In this document: piece after piece, positions 35,766 through 43,821 of the stretch | How positions within the stretch are numbered: position 1 is the first letter of the stretch | Layout: each line of letters opens with the position of its first letter | Source: Terribacillus saccharophilus | GTDB lineage: Bacteria; Bacillota; Bacilli; Bacillales; Amphibacillaceae | Direction: 5' to 3' | DNA: 64,000 nt | Assembly (NCBI RefSeq): GCF_002272745.1 | Contig: NZ_NPBD01000006.1 | Coordinates: 1-64,000 of the forward strand | Position numbers and translations under genes: made by a program | The notes under the pieces: generated by a model | Databases searched by the model: none | Seen by the model: the letters and a program-made list of their open reading frames with translations, nothing else | What the model was told of the DNA's origin: nothing

Positions 35766-36050
35766 TCATTTTTTTAATTCATCCAAGATTTGATCCTTCG
35801 TCTCTTCCAAACCGATTCCGGTCAAGAATGATCGTGCATTAATCACTGGGAAAGGATAGGATGTCTTTACCATTGCTGTCGTAACTAACAAGTCAGCTGT
35901 GTCTACATAGGCATTGACTTCTGCTATTTTGATTTGGATCAGGTTAACATCAATTTTATGTTCCTTTGCCATCTCTTCAATTGCACTGTTTACGACAGTG
36001 GAAGTGGCAATACCAGCACCACAGGCAACCAACACTTGTTTTTTGGCCAT
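35766..36050 (-). CDS. PTS galactitol-family subunit IIB
   Basis: 94 residues. Cytoplasmic phosphocarrier that passes phosphate from IIA to the sugar during IIC transport. The phosphorylated cysteine is C10 in VACGAGIATST, the P-loop of Gat-type IIB proteins. Start overlaps the IIA stop by 1 nt and has AAAGGAGGTGA upstream. Gene order IIA-IIB-IIC on the minus strand. Confidence 0.93.
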   Translation of the reverse strand: MAKKQVLVACGAGIATSTVVNSAIEEMAKEHKIDVNLIQIKIAEVNAYVDTADLLVTTAMVKTSYPFPVINARSFLTGIGLEETKDQILDELKK

Positions 36051-36538
36051 TATCTGTCACCTCCTTTACTGGCGGACAAGCTAAGCTTTCTGTCTATCAG
36101 CTTGACTACATCCTCTTTTGTTTTGGATTCATACAGTACTTGCAGCGTCGTTTCATCTTGAAAGAAGTTCATTAGATCTCTTAATAGTCTCAGTTGCGCA
36201 TGTGACTGCTGCATCGCCAGCATGAATATAATACTGACGGGCGTTACCATGGAAGCTTCTCCCATCACCTGGAAGGCTGCCGGCTCCTGCAGCAACGCAA
36301 TACTGATCGCATTCTTTTTTACATGTTCGATATCCGTATGCGGGATGGCAACTGATATCGATGAAGCAGTCGGTAAGCCAGTCGGATATTCCTTCTCACG
36401 TTCGATAATGCCTGACACAAAGCTTGCTTCGACAAGATTCTCTTTTACAAGGTTTTCCGCCATCTCACGTAACATCTCTTCCCTTGTTCCAGTCATTTGC
36501 AGAAATACCAGTGTTTCATCCAGGTAAAATTCAGCCAT
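36050..36538 (-). CDS. PTS fructose/galactitol-type subunit IIA
   Basis: 162 residues, mannitol/fructose-type IIA fold. The phosphorylated histidine is H67 in VAIPHTDIEHV. It takes phosphate from HPr and passes it to IIB. Start ATG after GGAGAAGGAG; 5' end overlaps the regulator gene by 8 nt and 3' end overlaps IIB by 1 nt, so all are co-translated from one operon. Confidence 0.92.
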   Translation of the reverse strand: MAEFYLDETLVFLQMTGTREEMLREMAENLVKENLVEASFVSGIIEREKEYPTGLPTASSISVAIPHTDIEHVKKNAISIALLQEPAAFQVMGEASMVTPVSIIFMLAMQQSHAQLRLLRDLMNFFQDETTLQVLYESKTKEDVVKLIDRKLSLSASKGGDR

Positions 36539-38615
36539 AATAGAACTCCTTCTCCTTTACTACATCATCGGAATATTGTTGAATGATCCGCCTCATATCT
36601 GGTATGCCGGAAGCATCTATCAGTTTTTTCAAATCGGCTTCGGACTTAGATAGCTTCAAAAGCTGCATCAGGGCATGAATATGTTCTTTTTTATCCTTCG
36701 CAGCGATGACTACCAAAATATGAATACGATGCCCTAAATACTGAACCCCGTTTTTAATTTTAAGTAGGCTCATTCCGGTTCGGACGACACCATCTTCTGG
36801 TGAAGCATGCGGAATTGCTATACCAGGCCCTATCACGATATATGGATCTTTCTCACAGCTTTTAATCATTGCGTCGATATATCTCGCCTCAATATTCCCT
36901 TTATCAAGCAGGCTGCTGGCACAAGAGCGCACAGCATCTTCCCATGATCCAATCTGATACGCCATTTTTAAATGCTGATTTATCAAGAAGTCACACAGTT
37001 GTTGCTGCTGCGTCTCTTCCGATGTTGTTTTAACTACGTGCTGGTCGACTTGAGTGAGATATGCCTGCAGTTCTTTTTCAAGAGCTTCCTTGTTTTTCAC
37101 TGTTGCGTGATTACTAATAATTTGAATGATATCGCTTGTCCTGACTTCTTTTGATACAAATCCATGGATATAAGATAAGACCTGTTTTCGGAGAAGCCTT
37201 TTTTCGTGTGTATCCAGCACTGTCTTCGTAATGAACAGCTTCCGCGAAGTTTCTAGTAATACTGGTGAGAAGACAATGTCATACTCCAGGTCATAAGTAA
37301 TGAATTCACGGACAGACATACTGTCCAAAAATATAAATTCCGGGAAAAGTCCGCTTAACTCATGGAACATCAGCTTGGAGACAGATACACCTTGCGGACA
37401 TACGACAATTGCTTTCACTTTTTCTCCGATACTTTCTCCCTGCTGCCTGATCCACCCTCCGATAAGCAAGGTGATATAGATCTGTTCATTTTCTGGAACC
37501 TCACTTTCAATAAAGAGTTCCAATGGTTCGAGAGAGCGTTTGACCAATTGGTGCAAGGATCGAAATTCTCCGTTTAATACTCCTGGAACCGATGTAGTGT
37601 CAGTAAGATTGTATTTAATTCGGTAATAAGCTGGTTTGATATGCTGCATCAATTTATGGAGCAGCTGCTTCCGTTCTTGCATACGAATACAGGTAACTTT
37701 CTCAAAAAGACTGAGCATGCTGTCAACCGCTGGATATAGGTCTGGTATTGCATCTTCCTCCTTCACATCCGTCGTTACCACATTTGCAGACAGTAAATGC
37801 AATGTGATAAAAAGCTTTTCCGCTTCCGGCAGTCCTTCCTGGTCAAATAATAATTCCTCTGCAGCTTGATATTCTTTCGTACCAGCAAGTTCTTTATAGC
37901 TTATCGGTGGATTTGTTAAGTGCGCCCCTTTCCGAATTCGCTGCAAAATCAGGAATAAGGTGAGTGGCATTGTTTTCATTTTTTCATCCGTAAATTTGAT
38001 AGACAGCTTTTTCTCTACCTGTTCAATTCTGTCATGGAAGGAATACAAACAATCTTCTTTCAACTCTAAAACATCTATCAATTCTGGAAGTATGTTATCC
38101 GACTCTAGAAATTCTATTAATGTAGACATAAGGGCCTTCCTGAGCTGAAATTCGTTTCCTTCAATATAATAGCCGAGCTTTCGGCCATATCGTATATGCA
38201 ACTGGAATGGTTCAAGCTGTCTCTGCAAAATCTTCAGATCACGCAATATTGTATTTCTGCTGATACGCAGTGCAATCGAGAAATGATCCAATGTAAGATA
38301 ATCTTTGCTTATCAGCATACAAAGAAGGAGATGCGTTCTTTGACGAACTGTCAAAATGGAAGAATGATTCTGTTCCGCCGTTTCTTTCACATGATTCAGT
38401 GCTGTAAAAACTTTTTCATCGATGAGAAATTGCCCCTGTGACGTTCGTTCGATTAACGGTAAGCTTAGTTGTTTGAGCCAGCTGTTTATCTTTTGAATGG
38501 AATAGCCGAGCTGCCTTTTCGATAGGCCAAATTTCTTTTCAATTAAAGCACTGGAGATACTCGGATTACTTAATAAAGCATCAAGAATAGCGGAGTTACG
38601 TTCATTAAGATTCAT
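36531..38615 (-). CDS. PRD-containing PTS transcriptional regulator (MtlR/LicR type)
   Basis: 694 residues. Order: N-terminal helix-turn-helix (about 1-60, KKFGLSKRQLGYSIQKINSW), a second HTH-like region (about 85-150, ISRNTILRDLKILQRQL), two PTS-regulation domains (about 180-400), a IIB-like domain with Cys in VVCPQGVSVSKLM (about 405-417), and a C-terminal IIA-like domain with His in GIAIPHASPEDG (near 605-615). Such proteins activate their own PTS operon and are tuned by phosphorylation. Start ATG 38615 after GGAGG; a TTG at 38618 is less likely. First gene of the operon. Confidence 0.92.
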   Translation of the reverse strand: MNLNERNSAILDALLSNPSISSALIEKKFGLSKRQLGYSIQKINSWLKQLSLPLIERTSQGQFLIDEKVFTALNHVKETAEQNHSSILTVRQRTHLLLCMLISKDYLTLDHFSIALRISRNTILRDLKILQRQLEPFQLHIRYGRKLGYYIEGNEFQLRKALMSTLIEFLESDNILPELIDVLELKEDCLYSFHDRIEQVEKKLSIKFTDEKMKTMPLTLFLILQRIRKGAHLTNPPISYKELAGTKEYQAAEELLFDQEGLPEAEKLFITLHLLSANVVTTDVKEEDAIPDLYPAVDSMLSLFEKVTCIRMQERKQLLHKLMQHIKPAYYRIKYNLTDTTSVPGVLNGEFRSLHQLVKRSLEPLELFIESEVPENEQIYITLLIGGWIRQQGESIGEKVKAIVVCPQGVSVSKLMFHELSGLFPEFIFLDSMSVREFITYDLEYDIVFSPVLLETSRKLFITKTVLDTHEKRLLRKQVLSYIHGFVSKEVRTSDIIQIISNHATVKNKEALEKELQAYLTQVDQHVVKTTSEETQQQQLCDFLINQHLKMAYQIGSWEDAVRSCASSLLDKGNIEARYIDAMIKSCEKDPYIVIGPGIAIPHASPEDGVVRTGMSLLKIKNGVQYLGHRIHILVVIAAKDKKEHIHALMQLLKLSKSEADLKKLIDASGIPDMRRIIQQYSDDVVKEKEFYYG

Positions 38616-38660
38616 CAAATCCTCCTTTCTCTAAATTCATCTTAGCACGTAAATACCTTT

Positions 38661-38677
38661 ATTGTATGCGCTTTCAT
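38661..38677 (-). promoter_or_regulatory. Candidate cre (CcpA-binding) site of the PTS operon
   Basis: On the minus strand ATGAAAGCGCATACAAT, one or two mismatches from WTGAAARCGYTTWNN, 46-62 nt upstream of the regulator start and overlapping a TACAAT -10-like box. That position would block initiation, giving glucose repression of the whole operon. ccpA is in this window (43820-44815). Confidence 0.6.
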
Positions 38678-38737
38678 TACCATCGTTTGAAGAATGTATG
38701 TACAGCATGGGACGGAACCAATTTATGTTTTCGCACA

Positions 38738-38776
38738 CAAAAATAGCTTCATCAGCACAGCAGTGCTGATGAAGCT
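38738..38776 (-). terminator. Terminator of the small general-stress gene
   Basis: Perfect 13-bp arms GCTTCATCAGCAC and complement (38746-38758, 38763-38775), followed on the minus strand by TATTTTTG. Confidence 0.9.
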
Positions 38777-38789
38777 TGAATATGTTTCT

Positions 38790-39299
38790 TTATCTTCTTG
38801 TCTTATTCAATTCATTCGCATTCTGATCTTTCGTATTCGGCTCCGCATGAAGTCCGTCATTCGGTTTATCGGCTGCATACAGACCATCTGCCGTCATACC
38901 TTTTTCACCTTCTGTCGCATGATCACTACGGTCTCTTGCAGTTGCAGTACTGGCAGCAGTAGTAGGGTTTGCTGGTTTATTTTCTGCATACAGCAGTACC
39001 TTCCCCGCCTTCAGTTCATCTGCATAACGATCCTTATCAGTTTCTGAAAGACTAAGGTTATTAAGAACTTTCTCTTCCGGTTCCTCACTGGAAAAGAAGG
39101 AGGCGAACTTTGTTCCGAAAGAGCCATTCGCTTCTTTGTAATGAACATCTCTCTTATCTCTGAGAATGCTCGTATCAGGTTTCTTGTCTACAATGACTGT
39201 TATATCTTCTTCTGGTACGCCTGCAGAGATTAACTCGTTCACTCGTACGATTGCATCACTTTCGTTGATGAATGTTTCGATTGTATTTGTATTAACCAT
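38790..39299 (-). CDS. General stress protein, GSP17M/YflT-like domain
   Basis: 169 residues. The first ~105 (IETFINESDAIVRVNELISAG, TVIVDKKPDTSILRDK, DRYADELKAGKVLLYAE) match the N-terminal domain of the protein at 30480-31346 closely, so the two are paralogues; this one has a short disordered hydrophilic tail instead of DUF2382. Function unknown. It has a SigB promoter and its own terminator. Start ATG after AGGAGGTAAAAAC. Confidence 0.87.
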   Translation of the reverse strand: MVNTNTIETFINESDAIVRVNELISAGVPEEDITVIVDKKPDTSILRDKRDVHYKEANGSFGTKFASFFSSEEPEEKVLNNLSLSETDKDRYADELKAGKVLLYAENKPANPTTAASTATARDRSDHATEGEKGMTADGLYAADKPNDGLHAEPNTKDQNANELNKTRR

Positions 39300-39359
39300 T
39301 GTTTTTACCTCCTATTGATTTACTTTCTAGTAAATTCCTAAGGACTAGATGGTTATTAC

Positions 39360-39384
39360 TTTCCCCCTATTATTTTAATGAAAC
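39360..39384 (-). promoter_or_regulatory. SigB promoter of the small general-stress gene
   Basis: Minus-strand GTTTCA (39379-39384), 13 bp, GGGAAA (39360-39365), a good SigB match, about 60 nt before the start codon and directly next to the tyrS terminator. Confidence 0.72.
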
Positions 39385-39385
39385 A

Positions 39386-39418
39386 TAAAAAGCACTGTCC
39401 GGATCGGACAGTGCTTTT
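39386..39418 (-). terminator. Terminator of tyrS
   Basis: Arms AAAAGCACTGTCCG and complement (39388-39401, 39405-39418), 3-nt loop, TTTTTATG beyond on the minus strand. Confidence 0.9.
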
Positions 39419-39422
39419 CTTA

Positions 39423-40700
39423 TTAAGCAAATTTCAATAATGTATATTTTTTCTTTCCGCGGCGGATGATAATGAACCGTTCATCAATTCGATCCGCTTT
39501 CGTAAGAACACGTGATACTTCTTCTTCTTTTTCACCATTGATACGAATCGCACCATTTGTGATGTCTTCTCTTGCCTGTCGTTTTGAAGGGGAGATTCCT
39601 GCTTCCACCAACATATCTACAAGCGGTTTGTCTTCGTCAGCTGCCGTGTGAGACGGTACATCCTTGAAGCCTTGCTCGATTTCAGCACCATTGAGGGAAG
39701 CGATATCGCCGCTGAATAGAGCTGCGGATATCTTGATTGCCTGCTCTAATGCTTCTTTACCGTGTACCAGAGTTGTCATTTCTTCTGCCAATTTTGTTTG
39801 AGCAAGACGTTTTTCCGGTTCATTCTCAACACTTTGTTCGAATGTTGCTATTTCTTCAAGGGACATGAAAGTAAAGTATTTCATGAACTTGATTACATCG
39901 CGATCATCTGTGTTGAACCAGAATTGGTAGAATTCATAAGGAGTCGTTCGTACTGGGCTGAGCCAAACTGCTCCACCAGCTGTTTTACCGAATTTCGTCC
40001 CATCAGCTTTTGTAATAAGCGGCACAGTTAGAGCAAAGGCTTTATCCTGCGCTTCTTCATTATTGCCTGCATGAGTCCGGCGAATCAATTCCATACCAGC
40101 TGTTATGTTTCCCCATTGATCACTTCCGCCAATTTGAAGCGTTACATTCTCTTTTTCGTATAAACGCAGGTAATCCAGAGACTGAAGGATCATGTACGTG
40201 AATTCAGTAAAGGAAATACCATTTGCCAACCTGGACTCAACAGAATCCTTCGCCAGCATATAATTGACTCCAAAGTGCTTTCCGATATCACGTAGGAAAT
40301 CAATGATGCTCATCGAGCCGAGCCATTCTCCATTGTTCACCGCTTTGGCAGCATTTTCACCTTCATCGAAATTCAAAATGCCAGCGAGCTGCTTTTGTAT
40401 GCCTCGACTGAAGCTTTCTACTGTTCCAGCATCATTTAAGTTACGCTCATCAGAGCGTCCGCTTGGATCCCCAATCATTCCTGTTCCTCCGCCGATAAGC
40501 GCTATCGGACGGTGACCTGCCTGTTGGAATCGTTTCAGCATCAGCATCGGCACAAGATGCCCGATATGCAAGCTGTCGGCTGTTGGGTCAAACCCACAGT
40601 ACAAGCTCACCTGCTGGCTGGATAGATGCTTCTCCAATCCTGCATCATCACTCGTCTGCTGTATTAGACCTCTGTCTTTCAAATCCTGTAAAATTGACAA
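39423..40700 (-). CDS. tyrS: Tyrosyl-tRNA synthetase
   Basis: Charges tRNA-Tyr. About 425 residues. Class I motifs: HIGH variant in DSLHIGHLVPM (near 45) and KMSKS variant KFGKTAGG (near 230); C-terminal S4 RNA-binding domain (about 355-420, KRQAREDITNGAIRINGEK). The most likely start is TTG at 40700, 8 nt after GAGGAG; the GTG at 40709 touches that site. A T-box leader directly upstream links expression to uncharged tRNA-Tyr. Confidence 0.96.
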   Translation of the reverse strand: MSILQDLKDRGLIQQTSDDAGLEKHLSSQQVSLYCGFDPTADSLHIGHLVPMLMLKRFQQAGHRPIALIGGGTGMIGDPSGRSDERNLNDAGTVESFSRGIQKQLAGILNFDEGENAAKAVNNGEWLGSMSIIDFLRDIGKHFGVNYMLAKDSVESRLANGISFTEFTYMILQSLDYLRLYEKENVTLQIGGSDQWGNITAGMELIRRTHAGNNEEAQDKAFALTVPLITKADGTKFGKTAGGAVWLSPVRTTPYEFYQFWFNTDDRDVIKFMKYFTFMSLEEIATFEQSVENEPEKRLAQTKLAEEMTTLVHGKEALEQAIKISAALFSGDIASLNGAEIEQGFKDVPSHTAADEDKPLVDMLVEAGISPSKRQAREDITNGAIRINGEKEEEVSRVLTKADRIDERFIIIRRGKKKYTLLKFA

Positions 40701-40730
40701 ATTGACCACTCCTCACTCACATTTGAGAAC

Positions 40731-40915
40731 AAAAAAAAACCCCATCCCTAAAAAAAGGGACGAGGAATAACTCGCGGTACCACCCTTGTTGCAGTATAAA
40801 CTGCCACTCGGTTTGCTAACGGATATACATCCGTCTCCTGCTCGAACAGGAGAAGCTCCAGCTTGTAATTGGCAAAACAACTGTATACTGACTCGCACCG
40901 GCCGTCAGCTCTCTG
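40731..40915 (-). ncRNA. T-box riboswitch (tRNA-Tyr) of tyrS
   Basis: The conserved T-box AGGGTGGTACCGCG reads on the minus strand at 40786-40773. Downstream is the terminator hairpin CCTCGTCCC / GGGATGGGG (40766-40758, 40748-40740) and nine T residues (40739-40731). Upstream, stem I starts around CAGAGAGCTG (near 40915) and pairs with AGCTTCTC; a UAC triplet followed by A at 40867-40865 is the likely tyrosine specifier. Uncharged tRNA-Tyr should stabilise the antiterminator. Confidence 0.93.
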
Positions 40916-41042
40916 CAACAGGGAATCGTTCCGCTACTATAACCTTCAACGCAATATTTATTATGACTGTTCCTACATTATTACCATATGAATGGATAAA
41001 ATGCAACAAGGATTTTGGACTCACTACGAAAATTGACTATTA

Positions 41043-41051
41043 TGGTATAAT
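41043..41051 (+). promoter_or_regulatory. Extended -10 promoter of the class A PBP gene
   Basis: TGG-TATAAT (41043-41051) is a consensus -10 with a TGn extension, 26 nt before the start codon. No clear -35 at 17 bp. A TTGACT at 41033 is too close to pair with it. Confidence 0.6.
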
Positions 41052-41076
41052 AGACAAACCAATTCGGGGGTGAAAT

Positions 41077-43785
41077 ATGCAAATCAAAGCAATATGGACG
41101 AGAATTAGCAAACGAATTGCGGAAGCTTGGAAGGCTGGCCGAATTCAGCGGAATTCTCGTATCACATATGACGTCATCTGGAACTTATTCCTCTTTTTCC
41201 TGCTTATAGCTGGCGTCGGGATTTTCTTTGCTGCTGGGGCTGGTGCAGGATATTTTGCATCACTTGTGAAAAGTGAGCCTGTCCGTTCCTATGACTCTAT
41301 GAAAGAAGATATTTATAATTATGAGGAGACTTCTTCCATCTACTTTGCTGATAATGTCTTCCTCGGTAATATCAAAACTGACCTTTACCGGGAAGATGTG
41401 AAACTGGATGACATTTCACCATATGTCGTCAATGGAATCATCGCAACCGAGGATGATAATTTCGAAACACATGATGGTGTTGTACCGAAATCTATTCTTC
41501 GGGCTCTTATGCAGGAAGCGACGAATTCAGAAACGAAAACTGGTGGGAGTACGCTGACACAGCAGCTTGTCAAAAATCAGATACTCACCAATGAAGTATC
41601 CTTCGAACGGAAAGCAAAGGAAATCATCCTGGCGATGCGATTGGAAAAAGCGATGAATAAGGATGAAATTCTGGAAGCTTACATGAATATCGTTCCGTTC
41701 GGAAGGAATGTTTCCGGAAATAATATTGCCGGTGTACAAACTGCAGCTCAAGGTATCTTCGGTGTAAACGCGAAAGATCTCTCTTTACCGCAAGCCGCTT
41801 TCCTAGCCGGATTACCACAAAGTCCAACAGCTTATTCGCCATTTACAAACAGCGGAGAGCTAAAGGAAGAAACTGCCCTTCAGCCCGGTTTAAATAGGAT
41901 GAAGCAAGTACTTAACCGGATGTTTGATGAGGGCTATATCGACCAAAAGGAATACGATGAAGCAATTGGCTATGATATAACAAAAGATTTTGCAGAAGCA
42001 AAACCTGCTTCTACTGATGACTACGGCTATTTAACTACCGAGGTCGAGCAGCGTGCGGCAGATATTATTGCGATTCAGCTCGCTGAACAGGATGGCCATT
42101 CTGAGAAAGATCTGAACAAAGATAATGACCTGAAGAACGAGTATCTTGAAAAAGCAGAACGCGATATTCGTCAAAAAGGTTATCAAATCCATACGACAAT
42201 CAACAAAGATATGTATGTTGCGCAGCAGAAAATCGCAAAAGACTATGCGTATTACCAGCCAGATCATTGGGTGGAACGGACAAATAGTGACGGAGAAACA
42301 GAAACTGTTTCCGAGCCGATCGAAGCCGGTTCCATCATGATTGAAAACAGTACTGGTAAAATACTAAGTTTTGTTGGCGGACGAGATTATGAGAAAAACC
42401 AAGTGAACCATGCTACTGACACAAAACGCTCAAATGGTAGTACGATGAAACCGTTGCTTGTGTATGCTCCAGCGATGGAAGAAGGTACTTTACAGCCGGG
42501 AAGTGTCATTCCCGATGTAAGTAAAAGCTTCGTCATACCTGGTCAATCGAAATCTTATAGTCCTGGTAACTATGGCGGCACTTATCATGGTTTAGTAACG
42601 GCCCGTAAAGCACTGGAGCAATCTTACAACGTTCCTGCAACCAGAGCATACGCGGATATATTGAATCTGGATCCTGCAAGCAAATATGTGGAGAAGATGG
42701 GGATTACCACTTTAACAGAGGGTGATCATCACAATCTCTCAGCAGCTTTAGGTGGGATAGCATATGGTACAACGGTAGAAGAAGACGTTAACGCTTATGC
42801 AACCTTCGGTAATAACGGAGAGTTCACTGATGCCTACATGATTGATTCCATCTCAACAAAAGACGGCAATGAAATCTACAAACATGAGTCTAAATCGAAT
42901 AAAGTGTTCAGCCCGCAAACGAACTATTTGATGCTCGATATGATGCGGGGTGTTCTAGATAGTGGTACAGCTACCTATGCGAATTCGCAGTTGTCCAATA
43001 AAAATGTTGATTGGGCAGGTAAAACTGGTACATCCCAGGATTATCATGATTCTTGGTTCGTAGCTACCAATCCAAATGTAACAGTCGGTGTATGGATGGG
43101 TTATGATAAACAGGATTCCATCCAGACTTCAGGAATGGGATACAGCCAGCGAAATCAGCTGCTTTGGACACAGTTGGTGAACAGTGCAACCAAAATCGAT
43201 CCAGACATAATGGCTCCTAGCGAGTCATTCAAACAGCCTGACGGTTTAACGAAAGCGTCTTATTGCGCAATTGGCGGCGGGAAACCGACTGATCTTTGTA
43301 AACAAGCGGGTATGGTGAAAACCGATCTGTTTGATAAGGATCATGTGCCGACAAAAGCAGATGATAGTCTGATCAAACAAAATGGCAAGGTCGTCCTCAA
43401 TCCTGACTTTGTAAAAGCAAATGAACTAGAGGGAGTCAGCATTGAACAGCTCTTCCCTAATAATGAGAAAGTACAAAAGCTGATTGGAAAAGCAGCAAGC
43501 GGCAGTACTGCAAAGAAGTCAGATGATAAAAATGACACCGTGAAGACAAGTTCCGGTGCACCGCTTCCGCCTACAAATGTACAGAAAGCTGATGACAAGT
43601 TAACGTGGTCGCAGTCAAAAACAGAGGACATAAAAGGATATCGCATTCTGCAGAAGCAGGGAGATAGCTTCAAACAGATCGGATTTAGCGATCAATCCTC
43701 ATTCAATCTTCCTGACAATGATTCCACTTATCAAATTAAAGCTGTTGGTAAGGACGACAAAGAATCCGAAACAATTACACTATAA
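41077..43785 (+). CDS. Class A penicillin-binding protein (transglycosylase-transpeptidase) with C-terminal Fn3-like domain
   Basis: 902 residues, polymerises and cross-links peptidoglycan at the outer face of the membrane. One membrane segment (about 32-57). Glycosyltransferase 51 domain with EDDNFETHDG (near 125) and GGSTLTQQLVKNQIL (near 152-166). Transpeptidase domain with active Ser in NGSTMKPL (near 451), SYN (near 515) and KTGTS (near 648). A Ser/Lys/Asp-rich linker leads to a fibronectin-III-like end (about 828-902). Layout resembles PonA-type PBP1, but the place beside tyrS differs from ponA, so no symbol is given. Confidence 0.93.
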   Translation: MQIKAIWTRISKRIAEAWKAGRIQRNSRITYDVIWNLFLFFLLIAGVGIFFAAGAGAGYFASLVKSEPVRSYDSMKEDIYNYEETSSIYFADNVFLGNIKTDLYREDVKLDDISPYVVNGIIATEDDNFETHDGVVPKSILRALMQEATNSETKTGGSTLTQQLVKNQILTNEVSFERKAKEIILAMRLEKAMNKDEILEAYMNIVPFGRNVSGNNIAGVQTAAQGIFGVNAKDLSLPQAAFLAGLPQSPTAYSPFTNSGELKEETALQPGLNRMKQVLNRMFDEGYIDQKEYDEAIGYDITKDFAEAKPASTDDYGYLTTEVEQRAADIIAIQLAEQDGHSEKDLNKDNDLKNEYLEKAERDIRQKGYQIHTTINKDMYVAQQKIAKDYAYYQPDHWVERTNSDGETETVSEPIEAGSIMIENSTGKILSFVGGRDYEKNQVNHATDTKRSNGSTMKPLLVYAPAMEEGTLQPGSVIPDVSKSFVIPGQSKSYSPGNYGGTYHGLVTARKALEQSYNVPATRAYADILNLDPASKYVEKMGITTLTEGDHHNLSAALGGIAYGTTVEEDVNAYATFGNNGEFTDAYMIDSISTKDGNEIYKHESKSNKVFSPQTNYLMLDMMRGVLDSGTATYANSQLSNKNVDWAGKTGTSQDYHDSWFVATNPNVTVGVWMGYDKQDSIQTSGMGYSQRNQLLWTQLVNSATKIDPDIMAPSESFKQPDGLTKASYCAIGGGKPTDLCKQAGMVKTDLFDKDHVPTKADDSLIKQNGKVVLNPDFVKANELEGVSIEQLFPNNEKVQKLIGKAASGSTAKKSDDKNDTVKTSSGAPLPPTNVQKADDKLTWSQSKTEDIKGYRILQKQGDSFKQIGFSDQSSFNLPDNDSTYQIKAVGKDDKESETITL

Positions 43786-43821
43786 AAAAACTAGCGTATC
43801 CGATTGGATACGCTAGTTTTT
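43786..43821. terminator. Bidirectional terminator between the PBP gene and ccpA
   Basis: Perfect 16-bp arms AAAAACTAGCGTATCC and complement (43786-43801, 43806-43821) with a 4-nt loop; it reaches into the ccpA stop codon. Confidence 0.93.

Noticed and set aside
40786..40960. tRNA-like arms upstream of tyrS
   Set aside because: The pairing and conserved AGGGTGGTACCGCG belong to the T-box leader, not a tRNA gene.
41033..41051. TTGACT-TATAAT pair before the PBP gene as a normal promoter
   Set aside because: The spacer is only 7 bp; the extended -10 alone is a better explanation.
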